Counted from the stretch's first letter, positions 1 through 7,441 are shown. The stretch: DNA of 58,167 nt from Halorubrum californiense DSM 19288 (GCF_000336875.1 NZ_AOJK01000040.1:8877-67043), one strand, 5' to 3'. The notes: generated from the letters alone by a model not told the origin. A program made the numbers and translations.

Positions 1-1
1 C

Positions 2-124
2 CTCCGGGAGAACCACCTACCGAAGCTGGAACACTACAACCTCGTCGACGTCGAGCAGGACCGCGGATCGAAGCGGTACCACCTCGTCGGCGTCGGTCAC
101 ACTGCGCCGACGCCACAGTCCTGA
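2..124 (+). CDS. C-terminal end of a winged-helix transcriptional regulator (partial)
   Basis: Open reading frame entering from the left edge: 40 codons ending in TGA at 122-124. The visible peptide begins LRENHLPKLEHYNLVDVEQD. The pattern HLPKL followed by a short loop and a V-D strand is the recognition helix and wing found in many haloarchaeal ArsR-like or DUF7344-type regulators, where HLPKLxxxGLVxxD is common. The N-terminus, and so any ligand domain, lies outside the window. The closing residues are Thr, Pro, Gln and Ser with no further domain. Family assignment rests on this short motif only; a different small winged-helix family is possible. Confidence 0.55.
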   Translation, partial: LRENHLPKLEHYNLVDVEQDRGSKRYHLVGVGHTAPTPQS

Positions 125-153
125 ATAGGCGCGTTCGTCGCCGCCTCCAACAG

Positions 154-180
154 TAGTGTGTAAGCACACTAGGTTTATTG
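154..180 (+). promoter_or_regulatory. Inverted repeat and TATA-like box upstream of vapB
   Basis: Seven-base arms TAGTGTG (154-160) and CACACTA (165-171) flank a 4-nt spacer and form a perfect inverted repeat. Immediately downstream is GTTTATTG (173-180), a weak TATA-like box about 24-31 nt before the vapB ATG, the usual spacing for a leaderless haloarchaeal transcript. The repeat covers the BRE/TATA entrance, where a bound dimer would block TFB/TBP. AbrB-fold antitoxins commonly bind such repeats to repress their own operon. Operator function is inferred. Confidence 0.45.
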
Positions 181-203
181 ATGGTGATCTCGTACTTCCG
201 AGC

Positions 204-455
204 ATGAGTAGCGAGAGCGTTGATTCCGAAAGCAAGGTCTCGGGAAACCAGGCGAATATTCCCGCGCACATCCGTCGAGAGATGGAGATCGACGACGGTG
301 ACAAGCTCCGCTGGCAGATCGAGGACGACGGGACGCTCCGCGTGCGGGTCGTCCAACAGCGCAGCGGGACGTTCAGCGACTTCGACGGGTACGACGGCGA
401 CCGGGAGACCGACGTCGAGAGCGAACACGACGCGTGGGGCGTCGACCCCGAGTAG
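204..455 (+). CDS. AbrB/SpoVT-type antitoxin (VapB-like)
   Basis: Eighty-three residues. The core (Gly-Asn-Gln-Ala-Asn-Ile-Pro, then IRREMEIDDGDKLRW) matches the swapped-hairpin AbrB DNA-binding fold: an R-x-x-I-P-like strand, a helix RREMEI, the DGD turn, then the beta strand RWQIEDDGTLRVRVV. The acidic C-terminal tail (about residues 50-83) would be the toxin-wrapping segment. ATG at 204 is preferred over an upstream GTG at 156 because the TATA-like box at 173-180 lies between them. The stop codon TAG (453-455) abuts the ATG of the PIN toxin with no gap, so the two are almost certainly co-transcribed and translationally coupled. The VapB role is inferred from fold and partner. Confidence 0.8.
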   Translation: MSSESVDSESKVSGNQANIPAHIRREMEIDDGDKLRWQIEDDGTLRVRVVQQRSGTFSDFDGYDGDRETDVESEHDAWGVDPE

Positions 456-890
456 ATGCCCCGGGCACTCGTCGACACGAGCGTTCTCTTCGCGGCGGCG
501 TACCGTCGAGACAGCGCGCACGAGGACGCACTCCCGATCCTCAGGGGGATCGATACCGCGAACCTCCCGGAAGCGGTGATTCTAGACTACGTACTCGCGG
601 AGACGCTCAACGGCCTGACGACGCACGCGGGCCACGACGCCGCCGTCGACTTCCTCGGCCGAGTAGAGGAGAACACGCGGCTCCACGTCGAGTCGCTGAC
701 GGCGGACGCGTTCGCGACGGCGAAGGGCCTCTTCCGACAGCACGAGCGGTTCTCGTTCGTCGACGCCTGTATCGTCGCGTACATGCAGGTCGAGGGGCTC
801 GGGTACCTCTACGCGTTCGACGACGATTTCGACGCCGCCGAGGACGTGTACCGCCTCGACGTCGCGACCGATCCGTACCAACCGGACTGA
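456..890 (+). CDS. PIN-domain ribonuclease toxin (VapC-like)
   Basis: 144 residues, full length for a VapC toxin. PIN active-site acids are visible: D7 in LVDTSVL, E49 in VLAETLNG, D103 in FSFVDACIVAY, and D122/D124 in FDDDFD near the C-terminus. These four positions bind Mg or Mn in PIN nucleases, which typically cut tRNA or rRNA. The gene begins directly after the antitoxin stop codon. No frameshift or missing catalytic residue is seen, so the toxin looks functional. RNA target is unknown. A stand-alone PIN nuclease with a housekeeping role is less likely given the AbrB partner. Confidence 0.85.
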   Translation: MPRALVDTSVLFAAAYRRDSAHEDALPILRGIDTANLPEAVILDYVLAETLNGLTTHAGHDAAVDFLGRVEENTRLHVESLTADAFATAKGLFRQHERFSFVDACIVAYMQVEGLGYLYAFDDDFDAAEDVYRLDVATDPYQPD

Positions 891-937
891 GCGAGACGCG
901 GCCCGCGTTCGGGGAGATAGTCACGAGGAGCCGGCGA

Positions 938-982
938 GTTCCGGTCCGGACGGGGTGGACCGTTCGGAACACCGTCCGGAAC
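938..982. other. Weak hairpin in the vapC-downstream spacer
   Basis: GTTCCGG (938-944) and CCGGAAC (976-982) are complementary, and inside them GGTCC (943-947) can pair alternatively with GGACC (957-961). No T-run follows on the + strand, so this is not a classical terminator. Nothing else is recognisable between 891 and 1079. Confidence 0.2.
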
Positions 983-1079
983 GGAGCGGTCCTCGCTGCG
1001 TCCCGCGATCGTAGCGCGTCAGGAACCATCCGGAACCCCCCGGGTCAGGCTAAACCACAGCCGACGACCAGCACAGGGT

Positions 1080-1311
1080 ATGGCGTCGAAACAGCCGGCC
1101 CACGACGGTAGCGCACAGACGAAAGAATTCAATGTCGACCTCGTCGCCGAAAGCATCCGCGGCTACCGCAGTCCCCGTCACGCGCTCGCGGCGGTCAGCG
1201 TCGACGCGCCAGTCCGCCGCGCTCGACTTCTACGAGGACCGGGAGTACGAACGGACGGCGACGTCGACGGCGGGTGCGTACGAGCTGGTCCACTTCGAGA
1301 AGGATCTCTGA
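1080..1311 (+). pseudogene. Chimeric relic: unknown N-terminus joined to a GNAT acetyltransferase tail
   Basis: Two reading frames each carry half a gene. From ATG 1080 one frame reads MASKQPAHDGSAQTKEFNVD and continues for about 40 residues before losing protein-like character. In another frame, 1204-1311 encodes RQSAALDFYEDREYERTAT, then AYELVHFEKDL and a TGA stop. That is the typical C-terminus of a GNAT N-acetyltransferase (AL-x-FYE-x-x-x-YER, closing with a strand). The acetyl-CoA binding motif (Q/R-x-x-G-x-G/A) is absent. The simplest reading is a deletion that fused the start of one gene to the end of another, or an old frameshifted gene. An intact 59-residue ORF from ATG 1132 covers the GNAT tail but is unlikely to be functional. 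Confidence 0.5.
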
Positions 1312-1362
1312 GCGCCGGTCGCCCGTAGCCAGCCATTTGTGAGCCGACCGAGAGGGTGGCGT

Positions 1363-2571
1363 ATGGACCGATTGGTCTGCTACGACTGCGGCGAGACGGC
1401 CGCCGGCGGCGCGGCCCGCTGCGCGTGCGGCGAGCCGCTCTGGTTCGACACCGACGGCGGCGCGTTCTCGTGGCCCGACGCGAGCGGCGGCGACAACGAC
1501 GACGCCGACGACGGCGTCCGGCTGGGACGAGACTCCCTCTGGCGCTACGAGTCTGTGCTCCCAGCGTCGGTGCCGACCGGATTCGCCGCCGCCGCCGGCG
1601 GTACGCCGCTGTTTCGTGCGCCGTCGATCGAACCGCCGGATGGCCCGGGGATCCATCTCAAGGTCGAGGGGACCAACCCGACGGGGAGTTTCAAAGACCG
1701 GGGAACGGCCGTCGGGATTGGTCGCCTCGACGGGCCGGTCGGGACCGTCTCGCACGGCAACATGGCGCTGAGCGTCGCCGCGCACGCCGCCGCGGCGGGC
1801 CGGGAAGCGGTCATCCTCGTGGCGGAGGACACCCCGGACTCGCGGCTCGCGATGATCGCCCAACACGACCCCCACCTGTTCCGGGTCCGCGGCGAGTACG
1901 GGAAGCTCTACGAGGACGCGCTCGAACGCGACCTCGGCGTCGCGTTCCTCAACTCCGACGCCCCGCTTCGGGTCGCCGGACAGAAGACGGTCGCGTACGA
2001 GATCTGCGAGGCGTTCGCCCCGGACGCCCCCGACGCGATCCTCTTGCCGGTCAGCAGCGGCGGGCAGGCGAGCGGGGTCTGGAAGGCGCTCCGAGAGCTT
2101 GACGCGGCGGGACTGCTCCCGTCGGTCCCGCGGATCTACCTCGCGCAGGCCGCTCGCTGTGACCCCATCGCGCGGGCGTACCGACGGGGGGACTCGCGCG
2201 TTGAGGCCGTCGAGGGCGAGCCGACGGCGGCCGTCTCGATCAACAACGCCGACCCGCCGAGCGGGAACCGGGCGCTGGCGGCCGCGCGAGCGACGGACGG
2301 CGGCGTCGTCTCCGTCTCGGAGGAGTCGATGCTGGCCGAGACGGACCGGCTCGCGGCCGACGCCGGGGTTTCCGTCGAGCCGTCGTGCGCCGTGGCTACG
2401 GCCGCCGTGCGCGACCTCGCCGCGTCTGGCGAGTTCGGCCCCGAGGACGACGTGGCCGTGATACTCACCGGATCGGGGTACAAGTACGGGCCGAGCGAGG
2501 TCGACGCCTCCTCTGTTCGGGAGGTCGACCGGACCGATGTCCCGGACGCGGTCCGCGAGGTAGTTCCGTGA
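1363..2571 (+). CDS. Threonine synthase-like PLP-dependent enzyme with zinc-ribbon N-terminus
   Basis: 402 residues. The N-terminus has a small zinc ribbon (C6, C9, C20, C22). It is followed by a fold-type II PLP enzyme: GTNPTGSFKDRG with the Schiff-base lysine K111, a GNMALS segment that would hold the substrate/PLP loop, and the glycine-rich phosphate-binding motif PVSSGGQASG. Near the C-terminus ILTGSGYKYG matches the threonine synthase ending. The family converts O-phosphohomoserine to threonine, though haloarchaea carry several paralogues, some of uncertain substrate. ATG 1363 is chosen because a GTG at 1339 would add eight residues before the conserved Cys motif. It stands alone; the next gene is convergent. 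Exact substrate is not certain. Confidence 0.8.
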   Translation: MDRLVCYDCGETAAGGAARCACGEPLWFDTDGGAFSWPDASGGDNDDADDGVRLGRDSLWRYESVLPASVPTGFAAAAGGTPLFRAPSIEPPDGPGIHLKVEGTNPTGSFKDRGTAVGIGRLDGPVGTVSHGNMALSVAAHAAAAGREAVILVAEDTPDSRLAMIAQHDPHLFRVRGEYGKLYEDALERDLGVAFLNSDAPLRVAGQKTVAYEICEAFAPDAPDAILLPVSSGGQASGVWKALRELDAAGLLPSVPRIYLAQAARCDPIARAYRRGDSRVEAVEGEPTAAVSINNADPPSGNRALAAARATDGGVVSVSEESMLAETDRLAADAGVSVEPSCAVATAAVRDLAASGEFGPEDDVAVILTGSGYKYGPSEVDASSVREVDRTDVPDAVREVVP

Positions 2572-2613
2572 TCGGGCGGGCGTTTCGATGCTGCGCGGAA
2601 GGGCGGGTCGCGT

Positions 2614-3063
2614 TCAGTCCGCCTGCCGGTCGGCGGCGTCGTATCGCCGGACCAGCGCGCCGACGTACCAGAACTTCAGTCCCATCGCGAGCGTTCCGGC
2701 GAGGCCGGCCCGGACGGGTCGCCGGCGATACGCGGCGACGAACGCGTACACCGAGACGGGGACGTTGAGCAGATTGAGCCAGTTCGGGTACGAGTGGTCG
2801 AAGACGCCCGCCTTCCGTTCGCGCGTCCACCAGCGTTCGGCCAGTACCACGCGGGTCATCCACGCGTCGTCGTCGTCCGGCGGGGCGAACAGAATCGGGT
2901 TCACCGCGGTGAACAGGAGCGCGACGCCCGCGAGTCGCCACCTCCGGTGATAGACGGCGAAGAGGAGCGCCGGCAGCAGGGCCGTGCGACTCCAACCGCT
3001 CTTCGGATTGGAGTGGCGGCGCCAGAACCGCTCTTCGAAATCGTCCGGCAGGGTGGGGGTCAT
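2614..3063 (-). CDS. Haloarchaeal membrane protein, DUF6653-like
   Basis: 149 residues. The N-terminus has FWRRHSNPKSGWSR, which resembles the conserved FW-x-RH-x-NP-x-S motif I associate with DUF6653 membrane proteins. Hydrophobic stretches follow at about residues 24-37 (LLPALLFAVY), 43-57 (AGVALLFTAVNPILFA), 93-110 and 116-133, consistent with three or four membrane segments. ATG 3063 is used; upstream in-frame ATGs would run through the neighbouring gene. It is convergent with the threonine synthase-like gene, and a TATA-like CTATTTGAT lies on the minus strand near 3084-3092. Function is unknown; the DUF number is from memory. Confidence 0.65.
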   Translation of the reverse strand: MTPTLPDDFEERFWRRHSNPKSGWSRTALLPALLFAVYHRRWRLAGVALLFTAVNPILFAPPDDDDAWMTRVVLAERWWTRERKAGVFDHSYPNWLNLLNVPVSVYAFVAAYRRRPVRAGLAGTLAMGLKFWYVGALVRRYDAADRQAD

Positions 3064-3085
3064 GTCTGAACGTCTATCTGAGTGA

Positions 3086-3319
3086 TCAAATAGCTTCGTT
3101 CGAGTCAGGAGGTGTCGACGCATACTTTTCGGCGGCCGCGTGGACGCCGCGCTCGGCCTCGTGTGCGATCCCGACGAGGTCTCGACCCTCCTCGAATCTG
3201 AATAGATTCTCAGCCATTTTCGCGCTGTGGACACCGGATCGTCGAAGTTGTAGCTCTTCAGCGAGGTTCACGAATACGTCGCGGCGCCGAATCCGCTCAC
3301 CCGAGTCCGTCGTGGCCAT
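3086..3319 (-). CDS. Small hypothetical protein (77 aa)
   Basis: Seventy-seven residues starting MATTDSGERIRRRDVFVNLA. It is charged and helix-prone, with no cysteines, no membrane segment and no recognised domain. An N-terminal helix with alternating R/E, then EELQLRRSG and AENLFRFEEGRDLVGIAHEAE, could form a helical bundle. The start at 3319 is supported by a TATA-like element about 27 nt upstream on the minus strand (3340-3349). Its stop lies 22 nt before the start of the DUF6653-like gene on the same strand, so the two may share a transcript. I do not recognise the family. Confidence 0.45.
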   Translation of the reverse strand: MATTDSGERIRRRDVFVNLAEELQLRRSGVHSAKMAENLFRFEEGRDLVGIAHEAERGVHAAAEKYASTPPDSNEAI

Positions 3320-3339
3320 ATCTGTAGCACTGGCAGCCA

Positions 3340-3352
3340 ACGTTAAGAACGT
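3340..3352 (-). promoter_or_regulatory. Palindromic element on the TATA region of the 77-aa gene
   Basis: ACGTTAAGAACGT is an inverted repeat (ACGTT, 3-nt spacer, AACGT) centred 27 nt upstream of the ATG at 3319. Read on the minus strand the same bases supply the TATA-like TTCTTAACG. An operator overlapping the TATA box is a classical archaeal repressor arrangement. The regulator is unknown. Confidence 0.35.
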
Positions 3353-3644
3353 GAGCCATGGCCATCGAGTGAAACTGGAAGTAAACAGGCAGGCGATTCG
3401 ACAGTTGTGTCCAGACTGAGGGAAATCGAATCTTCGGCGAGAATCTGACCGAATAGTTCCTGTCCGAATTTTATTTTTCTCCGTGGAACCGTTTCGATGT
3501 TGGCTGACTTTCGCGTGATGACCCTCCTCAACGTCGTCCATACTTCACCGCTCACCAAATCGCACTAACCCCGAATCTCTCGTATCGAATTCCCGCAACG
3601 TTCCCGACCACAGCAGTTTACACGCAGGTCGCCGACGGCCGGGT
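3353..3644. other. AT-richer spacer with no convincing gene
   Basis: This 292-bp stretch is noticeably more AT-rich than its surroundings (for example AATTTTATTTTTCTCC near 3463-3478). A 71-codon minus-strand frame (3343-3558) exists but shows no family resemblance and no upstream promoter, so it is not called. A decayed gene is possible. The TATA box of the zinc-ribbon gene is not obvious; CAGTTTACAC (3612-3621) is the nearest candidate. Confidence 0.4.
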
Positions 3645-4007
3645 ATGGATCCCTTCGACAACGGGGGTAGCTGTACGAACGGCCACTACTTCGCGTCGCC
3701 GGAGCAGGCGGGCGACGGGACCTGCTACTGCCCGAAGTGTAACGCCAAGAACGTCGCGCCGGGGACGGACGGCGTCGAGGACGGCGGCCGCTGCCGCAAG
3801 GGTCACTACTTCGAGGCGCCGACGCGGCTGGGCCACGGGGCGTTCGCCTGCCCGGCCTGCGAGTCGACGGACATCGACCCGAGCGACGGCGGGTTCGCGG
3901 ACGGCGGGCGCTGCGACAGCGGCCACGAGTTCCGCGTTCCGGACCGGACCGACGACGGCGTGTTCCGCTGCCGCGAGTGCGGCACCCTCGATCTGGAGCC
4001 GAACTGA
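3645..4007 (+). CDS. Triple CHCC zinc-ribbon repeat protein
   Basis: 120 residues made of three tandem repeats of about 38-42 residues. Each has the pattern G-G-x-C-x-x-G-H-x-F, a loop of 9-12 residues, C-x-x-C, then an acidic spacer. First Cys/His pairs: CTNGHYF, CRKGHYF, CDSGHEF. Second pairs: CPKC, CPAC, CREC. One His and three Cys per unit could bind one zinc each, giving three zinc knuckles. The spacers are acidic and flexible. No catalytic domain is attached. The gene is monocistronic and convergent with the YchF-type gene. Function unknown: a nucleic-acid or protein-binding adaptor is plausible for stacked ribbons. I do not recognise a named family. Confidence 0.75.
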   Translation: MDPFDNGGSCTNGHYFASPEQAGDGTCYCPKCNAKNVAPGTDGVEDGGRCRKGHYFEAPTRLGHGAFACPACESTDIDPSDGGFADGGRCDSGHEFRVPDRTDDGVFRCRECGTLDLEPN

Positions 4008-4034
4008 CCGCACGACGGCGCGAACGGTGCGAGG

Positions 4035-5237
4035 TTACGGGGCCGCCTGCTTCGTCGAGACCAGTTCGATCACGTCGCGGTGGGAGAGTTCTCTGTCGGT
4101 CCCGACCTGCCGGCCGCTCCGGCAGTCGGTGCCGTGGAGGAGCCCCTCGCCGATGTCCGAGTGGATGTGGTACGCGAAGTCCTCCGTGGTCGACCCCTCC
4201 GGGAGGATGAAGCAGTCGCGGAACACGCCCTTCTCGTCTTTGCTCCCGTTCGCGGAGCCGGGGAAGACGGCGATACAGCCCAACACGTCGAAGACTGCGG
4301 CTTCGAGCGCGCCCTGAACGCCGGTTCCCTCATACTCCTCGACGAACTCGCCGATCTGGTCGAGACCGGCCTTCTGCTCGCCGGAGACGTCGCCGACGAC
4401 CTCGAAGTCGCTCTCGCCGGGCGTGTAGTCGACGACGCCCCCTTCGTCGGCGTTCTTCAGCGCCTTCTCCGCGTGAGCGCTCGCGGGCATGAACGAGAGG
4501 CGGTCGTAGTCGGGGTCGGTCGTGATCTCCTCCCAGTTGGCCTGCGCCTCGGGCGTGTCCATCTTGTTCGCGGCGATCACCATCGGCTTCGTCCGCTTCC
4601 GGATCTCGCGGGCTAACTCGATCCGGTCCGTCTCCTCCCACGTCTCCGGGTCGAGTTCGAGGTCCTGCGCGAGGATGGTCCGTTTCATCCGGTCCTTGTC
4701 GATGCCGAACGCCGACATCTGGTCGGCGAGCTCCTCCTCGATGGCCGCGTCGGCGCCGTGGTACCGCGTCTCGAACTTCTCCAGCCCCTTTTCCAGCACG
4801 TCGAGGTACCACGCGTCGAGCTCCTCCTCCAAGAAGTCGATGTCCTCGCGCGGGTCGTGGCCCTCGGTCGCCTCGCCCTCGATGTCCGTCTTCCCCGAGA
4901 AGTCGACGACGTGGATCAGCACGTCGGTCTCGTTGAGGTCGGTGAGGAACTGGTTGCCGAGCCCGCGCCCCTCGTGGGCGCCCGGGACGAGCCCGGCGAC
5001 GTCGACCAGCTTCACGGGGACGAACCGCGTCCCCTCGCGGCAGACGCCGACGCTCGGCGTACACGTCTCGTCGAACTCGGGCGCGGCGCAGTCGACGCGG
5101 ACGTACGCCTCGCCGACGGTCGGGTCGATGGTGGTGAACGGGTACGCGCCCTCCGGCACGTCGTTCATCGTCGCGGCGTTGAAGAACGTCGACTTCCCCA
5201 CGGAGGGCTTGCCGACGAGACCGATCCGGTAGCTCAT
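4035..5237 (-). CDS. YchF/OLA1-type translation-associated GTPase
   Basis: 400 residues, normal for the archaeal branch. Motifs: G1 P-loop GKPSVGKSTF (residues 9-18), G2-like YPFTTIDP, G3 LVDVAGLVPGAHEGRG, and the NKMD motif near residue 222. A helical insertion (about 150-200) and a C-terminal TGS domain ending VIELVSTKQAAP follow; the TGS strand includes FRDCFILPEGST. The family (Obg-related, bacterial YchF, human OLA1) associates with ribosomes and hydrolyses GTP or ATP. It is leaderless or nearly so; CTTTTCACC on the minus strand at 5263-5271 can act as the TATA box. Nothing unusual is seen in the motifs. Confidence 0.93.
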   Translation of the reverse strand: MSYRIGLVGKPSVGKSTFFNAATMNDVPEGAYPFTTIDPTVGEAYVRVDCAAPEFDETCTPSVGVCREGTRFVPVKLVDVAGLVPGAHEGRGLGNQFLTDLNETDVLIHVVDFSGKTDIEGEATEGHDPREDIDFLEEELDAWYLDVLEKGLEKFETRYHGADAAIEEELADQMSAFGIDKDRMKRTILAQDLELDPETWEETDRIELAREIRKRTKPMVIAANKMDTPEAQANWEEITTDPDYDRLSFMPASAHAEKALKNADEGGVVDYTPGESDFEVVGDVSGEQKAGLDQIGEFVEEYEGTGVQGALEAAVFDVLGCIAVFPGSANGSKDEKGVFRDCFILPEGSTTEDFAYHIHSDIGEGLLHGTDCRSGRQVGTDRELSHRDVIELVSTKQAAP

Positions 5238-5361
5238 TACCAGTACTGCGCGATCCGCGGTGAAAAGCGATGCGAGACGCCGCGTGACGTGGGAAGCGGT
5301 GACGAGGGGCGAAAGCTCGGGGGCCGGTCAGGCGTCGCCCTCGGACTACCCGGAGGGCCAG

Positions 5362-5619
5362 TCAGGCGTCGCCGTCGGACTGCCCCGGCTCCCCGAGCGC
5401 CTCGATCGGGAGGACGTTCTGGAGCGCGGCGTGCGCGTCGGCGGCGCTCGCGAACGTCTCTTGGTCGACGTCGGCGAGGAGGTCGCCGAGGTCGGCGTCG
5501 CCGTCGGCGAACAGCACCGTCGTGCCCGCGAACGACTCGGCGAGCGCCTCGCGGTCGGCGGGGTACGCGTGGTCTTCGAGCGTCGGTTCGAGCCGTGAGA
5601 GGTTGATCTCTTCGGACAT
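5362..5619 (-). CDS. Small acidic haloarchaeal protein, DUF5789-like
   Basis: Eighty-five residues, strongly acidic. It begins MSEEINLSRLEPTLEDHAYP and ends LQNVLPIEALGEPGQSDGDA. That ending (NVLPIEA-x-GEPGQSEGDA) is one I associate with the haloarchaeal DUF5789 family, small proteins of unknown role often found near translation or nucleic-acid genes. It has no Cys and no membrane segment. The 3' end is followed by an imperfect copy of its own last codons at 5328-5347, which looks like a short tandem duplication in the spacer. DUF number is from memory. Confidence 0.65.
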   Translation of the reverse strand: MSEEINLSRLEPTLEDHAYPADREALAESFAGTTVLFADGDADLGDLLADVDQETFASAADAHAALQNVLPIEALGEPGQSDGDA

Positions 5620-5738
5620 ACCGTCCTACTGGCGGGACGAAGCATAAACGCGCGCTCGGCCCGGGCGCCGCCGGACGGCGGCGAGAAACCGGCAAGAACA
5701 AAGGGTTATCCGTCCCGAGAGTCATGATACACGTGAAC

Positions 5739-6302
5739 ATGCCCCTATACGACCGGATCCTGGTCCCGACCGACGGCTCCTCGGAGGGGGAGCTGGCGGT
5801 GTGTCACGCGCTCGACCTCGCCGCGGTCCACGGGGCCTCGGTCCGCGCGATCTACGTGGTCGACACCGCGCGGTACGCCGGGATGCCGATGGAGACGACG
5901 TGGGAGGGCGTCGGCGACCTGCTGTACGACGACGCGGAGACGGCGCTCGAAACGGTTGAGAAGCTGGCGGCGGACCGCGACGTCGACGTCGAGACCGCCG
6001 TCGTCGAGGGGTCGCCGAGCCGCGAGATCATCACCCACGCCGAGGAGGCGGACTGCGACCTCGCCGTGATGGGGACCCACGGGCGCGGCGGCATCGACCG
6101 ACTGCTCCTCGGCAGCGTCGCCGAGAAGGTCGTCCGCGGCTCGTCGGTCCCGGTGTTGACGGTCCGGATCGGCGACGAGGAGGCCGCCGCGAGCGCGGCC
6201 GAGTCCGCGAGCGCGAGCGGCGCCGCGGGCGGCGAGGAGTCCGCGACGGCGGGCGGGACCGACGCCGACGGCCCGGTGTCCGACGCGACGGAGACCGGGT
6301 AG
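5739..6302 (+). CDS. Universal stress protein (UspA family)
   Basis: 187 residues. One Usp domain (about 1-145) starts MPLYDRILVPTDGSSE and carries the ATP-binding signature MGTHGRGGIDRLLLGS followed by V-P-V-L-T-V (G-x2-G-x9-GS). A low-complexity Ala/Gly/Glu/Ser tail of about 40 residues follows, rare in the core family and probably disordered. ATG 5739 is preferred over an upstream ATG at 5724; TATA-like GGGTTATCC lies at 5704-5712. The gene is divergent from the DUF5789-like gene. Ligand and trigger are unknown. Confidence 0.9.
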   Translation: MPLYDRILVPTDGSSEGELAVCHALDLAAVHGASVRAIYVVDTARYAGMPMETTWEGVGDLLYDDAETALETVEKLAADRDVDVETAVVEGSPSREIITHAEEADCDLAVMGTHGRGGIDRLLLGSVAEKVVRGSSVPVLTVRIGDEEAAASAAESASASGAAGGEESATAGGTDADGPVSDATETG

Positions 6303-6353
6303 GCGGACGCTGCACTCCGGGCTCGACGGGCGGACTCACTCGGCCGGTCGGAC

Positions 6354-7343
6354 TCACTCCGCGTCGCGGAGGTGTTCGCAGTCGCCCGCGTGGACGCGCC
6401 GCCGTCCCCCGTCGGTATCGATCAGGAGCGCGCCCGGATCCGCGACGTCGACCGCGGTCCCCTCCACCACGCCGTCTCCGGTATCGACGCGGACGCGTCG
6501 CCCGAGCGTGCTCGCCCGCTCGCGCCACGCCGAGAGGACTTCGTCGAGCGCCGCCGGCGACGCCGTCAGTTCCGCGTAGCGTTCGAGCAGCGTCGCGGCG
6601 AAGCGGCGCCGGTCGACCGGTGAGCCGCGCTCGGCCGACAGCGACGTCGCGCCCGCTGGCAGCGTCTCGGGGTCGAGGTTGGCGTTGACCCCGACGCCGA
6701 CGACGAGCCAGCCGACGCGGTCGGCCTCGCCCTCCATCTCCGTGAGGATCCCCGCCAGCTTCCGGCCGCCGCGGCCGGTCGAGTCCGAGTCGTCCGCGCC
6801 CGCGGCGCTCTCCTCCGGCTCGACGAGCACGTCGTTCGGCCACTTGATCTTCGCGTCCACGCCCGCCTCGCGGGCGGCGTCGGTCGTCGCCACCGCGGCC
6901 GCGAGGGTGTACAGCGGCGCCCGCGCGGTCGGCACGTCGGGGCGGGTCAGCACCGACAGCCAGACGCCGCCGCTCGGCGCGACCCACTCGCGGTCGAGGC
7001 GACCTCGACTCCCGGTCTGCTCGTCGGCGACGACGGCGACATCGGTCTTCCCGTCCGCCGCGAGCTCGCGGGCCCGCTCGTTCGTCGAGGCGATCCGGTC
7101 GCGGTACTCCACCGAGTAGGGGGCGTCGAGCCCGAACGCGATCCCCGGTCCGGAGTAGCCCGGGTCGTCGGGGGCGACGTACCCCTCGGGCGTCGATTCG
7201 ACGGCGAACCCCTCTTCGCGGAGCCCCTCGACGGCCTTCCAGACGGCCGCCCGCGAGACCCCGAGCGAGTCGGCGAGGGCGGGGCCGGAGACCGGGCCGT
7301 CGTCGGCAGCGAGGGCGTCCAGCAGCGCGCGCCGCGTGTCCAT
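6354..7343 (-). CDS. birA: Biotin--protein ligase / biotin operon repressor-type
   Basis: 329 residues. Domains: an N-terminal winged helix (about 1-60, ALADSLGVSRAAVWKAVEGL), a central ligase domain with the biotin/ATP motifs STNERARELA, GSRGRLDREW (the GRGRxGRxW loop) and KIKWPNDVLV, and a C-terminal SH3-like domain (about 275-329). The enzyme makes biotinyl-AMP and transfers biotin to a lysine of acyl-CoA carboxylase carrier proteins; the HTH may allow transcriptional control. A Ser/Gly/Asp insertion (about residues 183-195) in the ligase domain is typical haloarchaeal surface padding. No biotin synthesis gene is adjacent. Confidence 0.92.
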   Translation of the reverse strand: MDTRRALLDALAADDGPVSGPALADSLGVSRAAVWKAVEGLREEGFAVESTPEGYVAPDDPGYSGPGIAFGLDAPYSVEYRDRIASTNERARELAADGKTDVAVVADEQTGSRGRLDREWVAPSGGVWLSVLTRPDVPTARAPLYTLAAAVATTDAAREAGVDAKIKWPNDVLVEPEESAAGADDSDSTGRGGRKLAGILTEMEGEADRVGWLVVGVGVNANLDPETLPAGATSLSAERGSPVDRRRFAATLLERYAELTASPAALDEVLSAWRERASTLGRRVRVDTGDGVVEGTAVDVADPGALLIDTDGGRRRVHAGDCEHLRDAE

Positions 7344-7441
7344 ACCGTCCGTTCCGCCGTCCGGGCCGAAAGCCGTTCCGGGTCTCGATCCAGCCGTTCC
7401 CGGTCCCGGACGCTTTGTGTCCGGCGCGCGGAGAACCGCCG

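Noticed and set aside
938-982. Intrinsic terminator after vapC
   Set aside because: Hairpin is modest and no T-run follows; kept only as a weak hairpin.
3343-3558. A 71-codon minus-strand frame in the AT-rich spacer
   Set aside because: No recognisable domain, no promoter and unusual composition; treated as non-coding.
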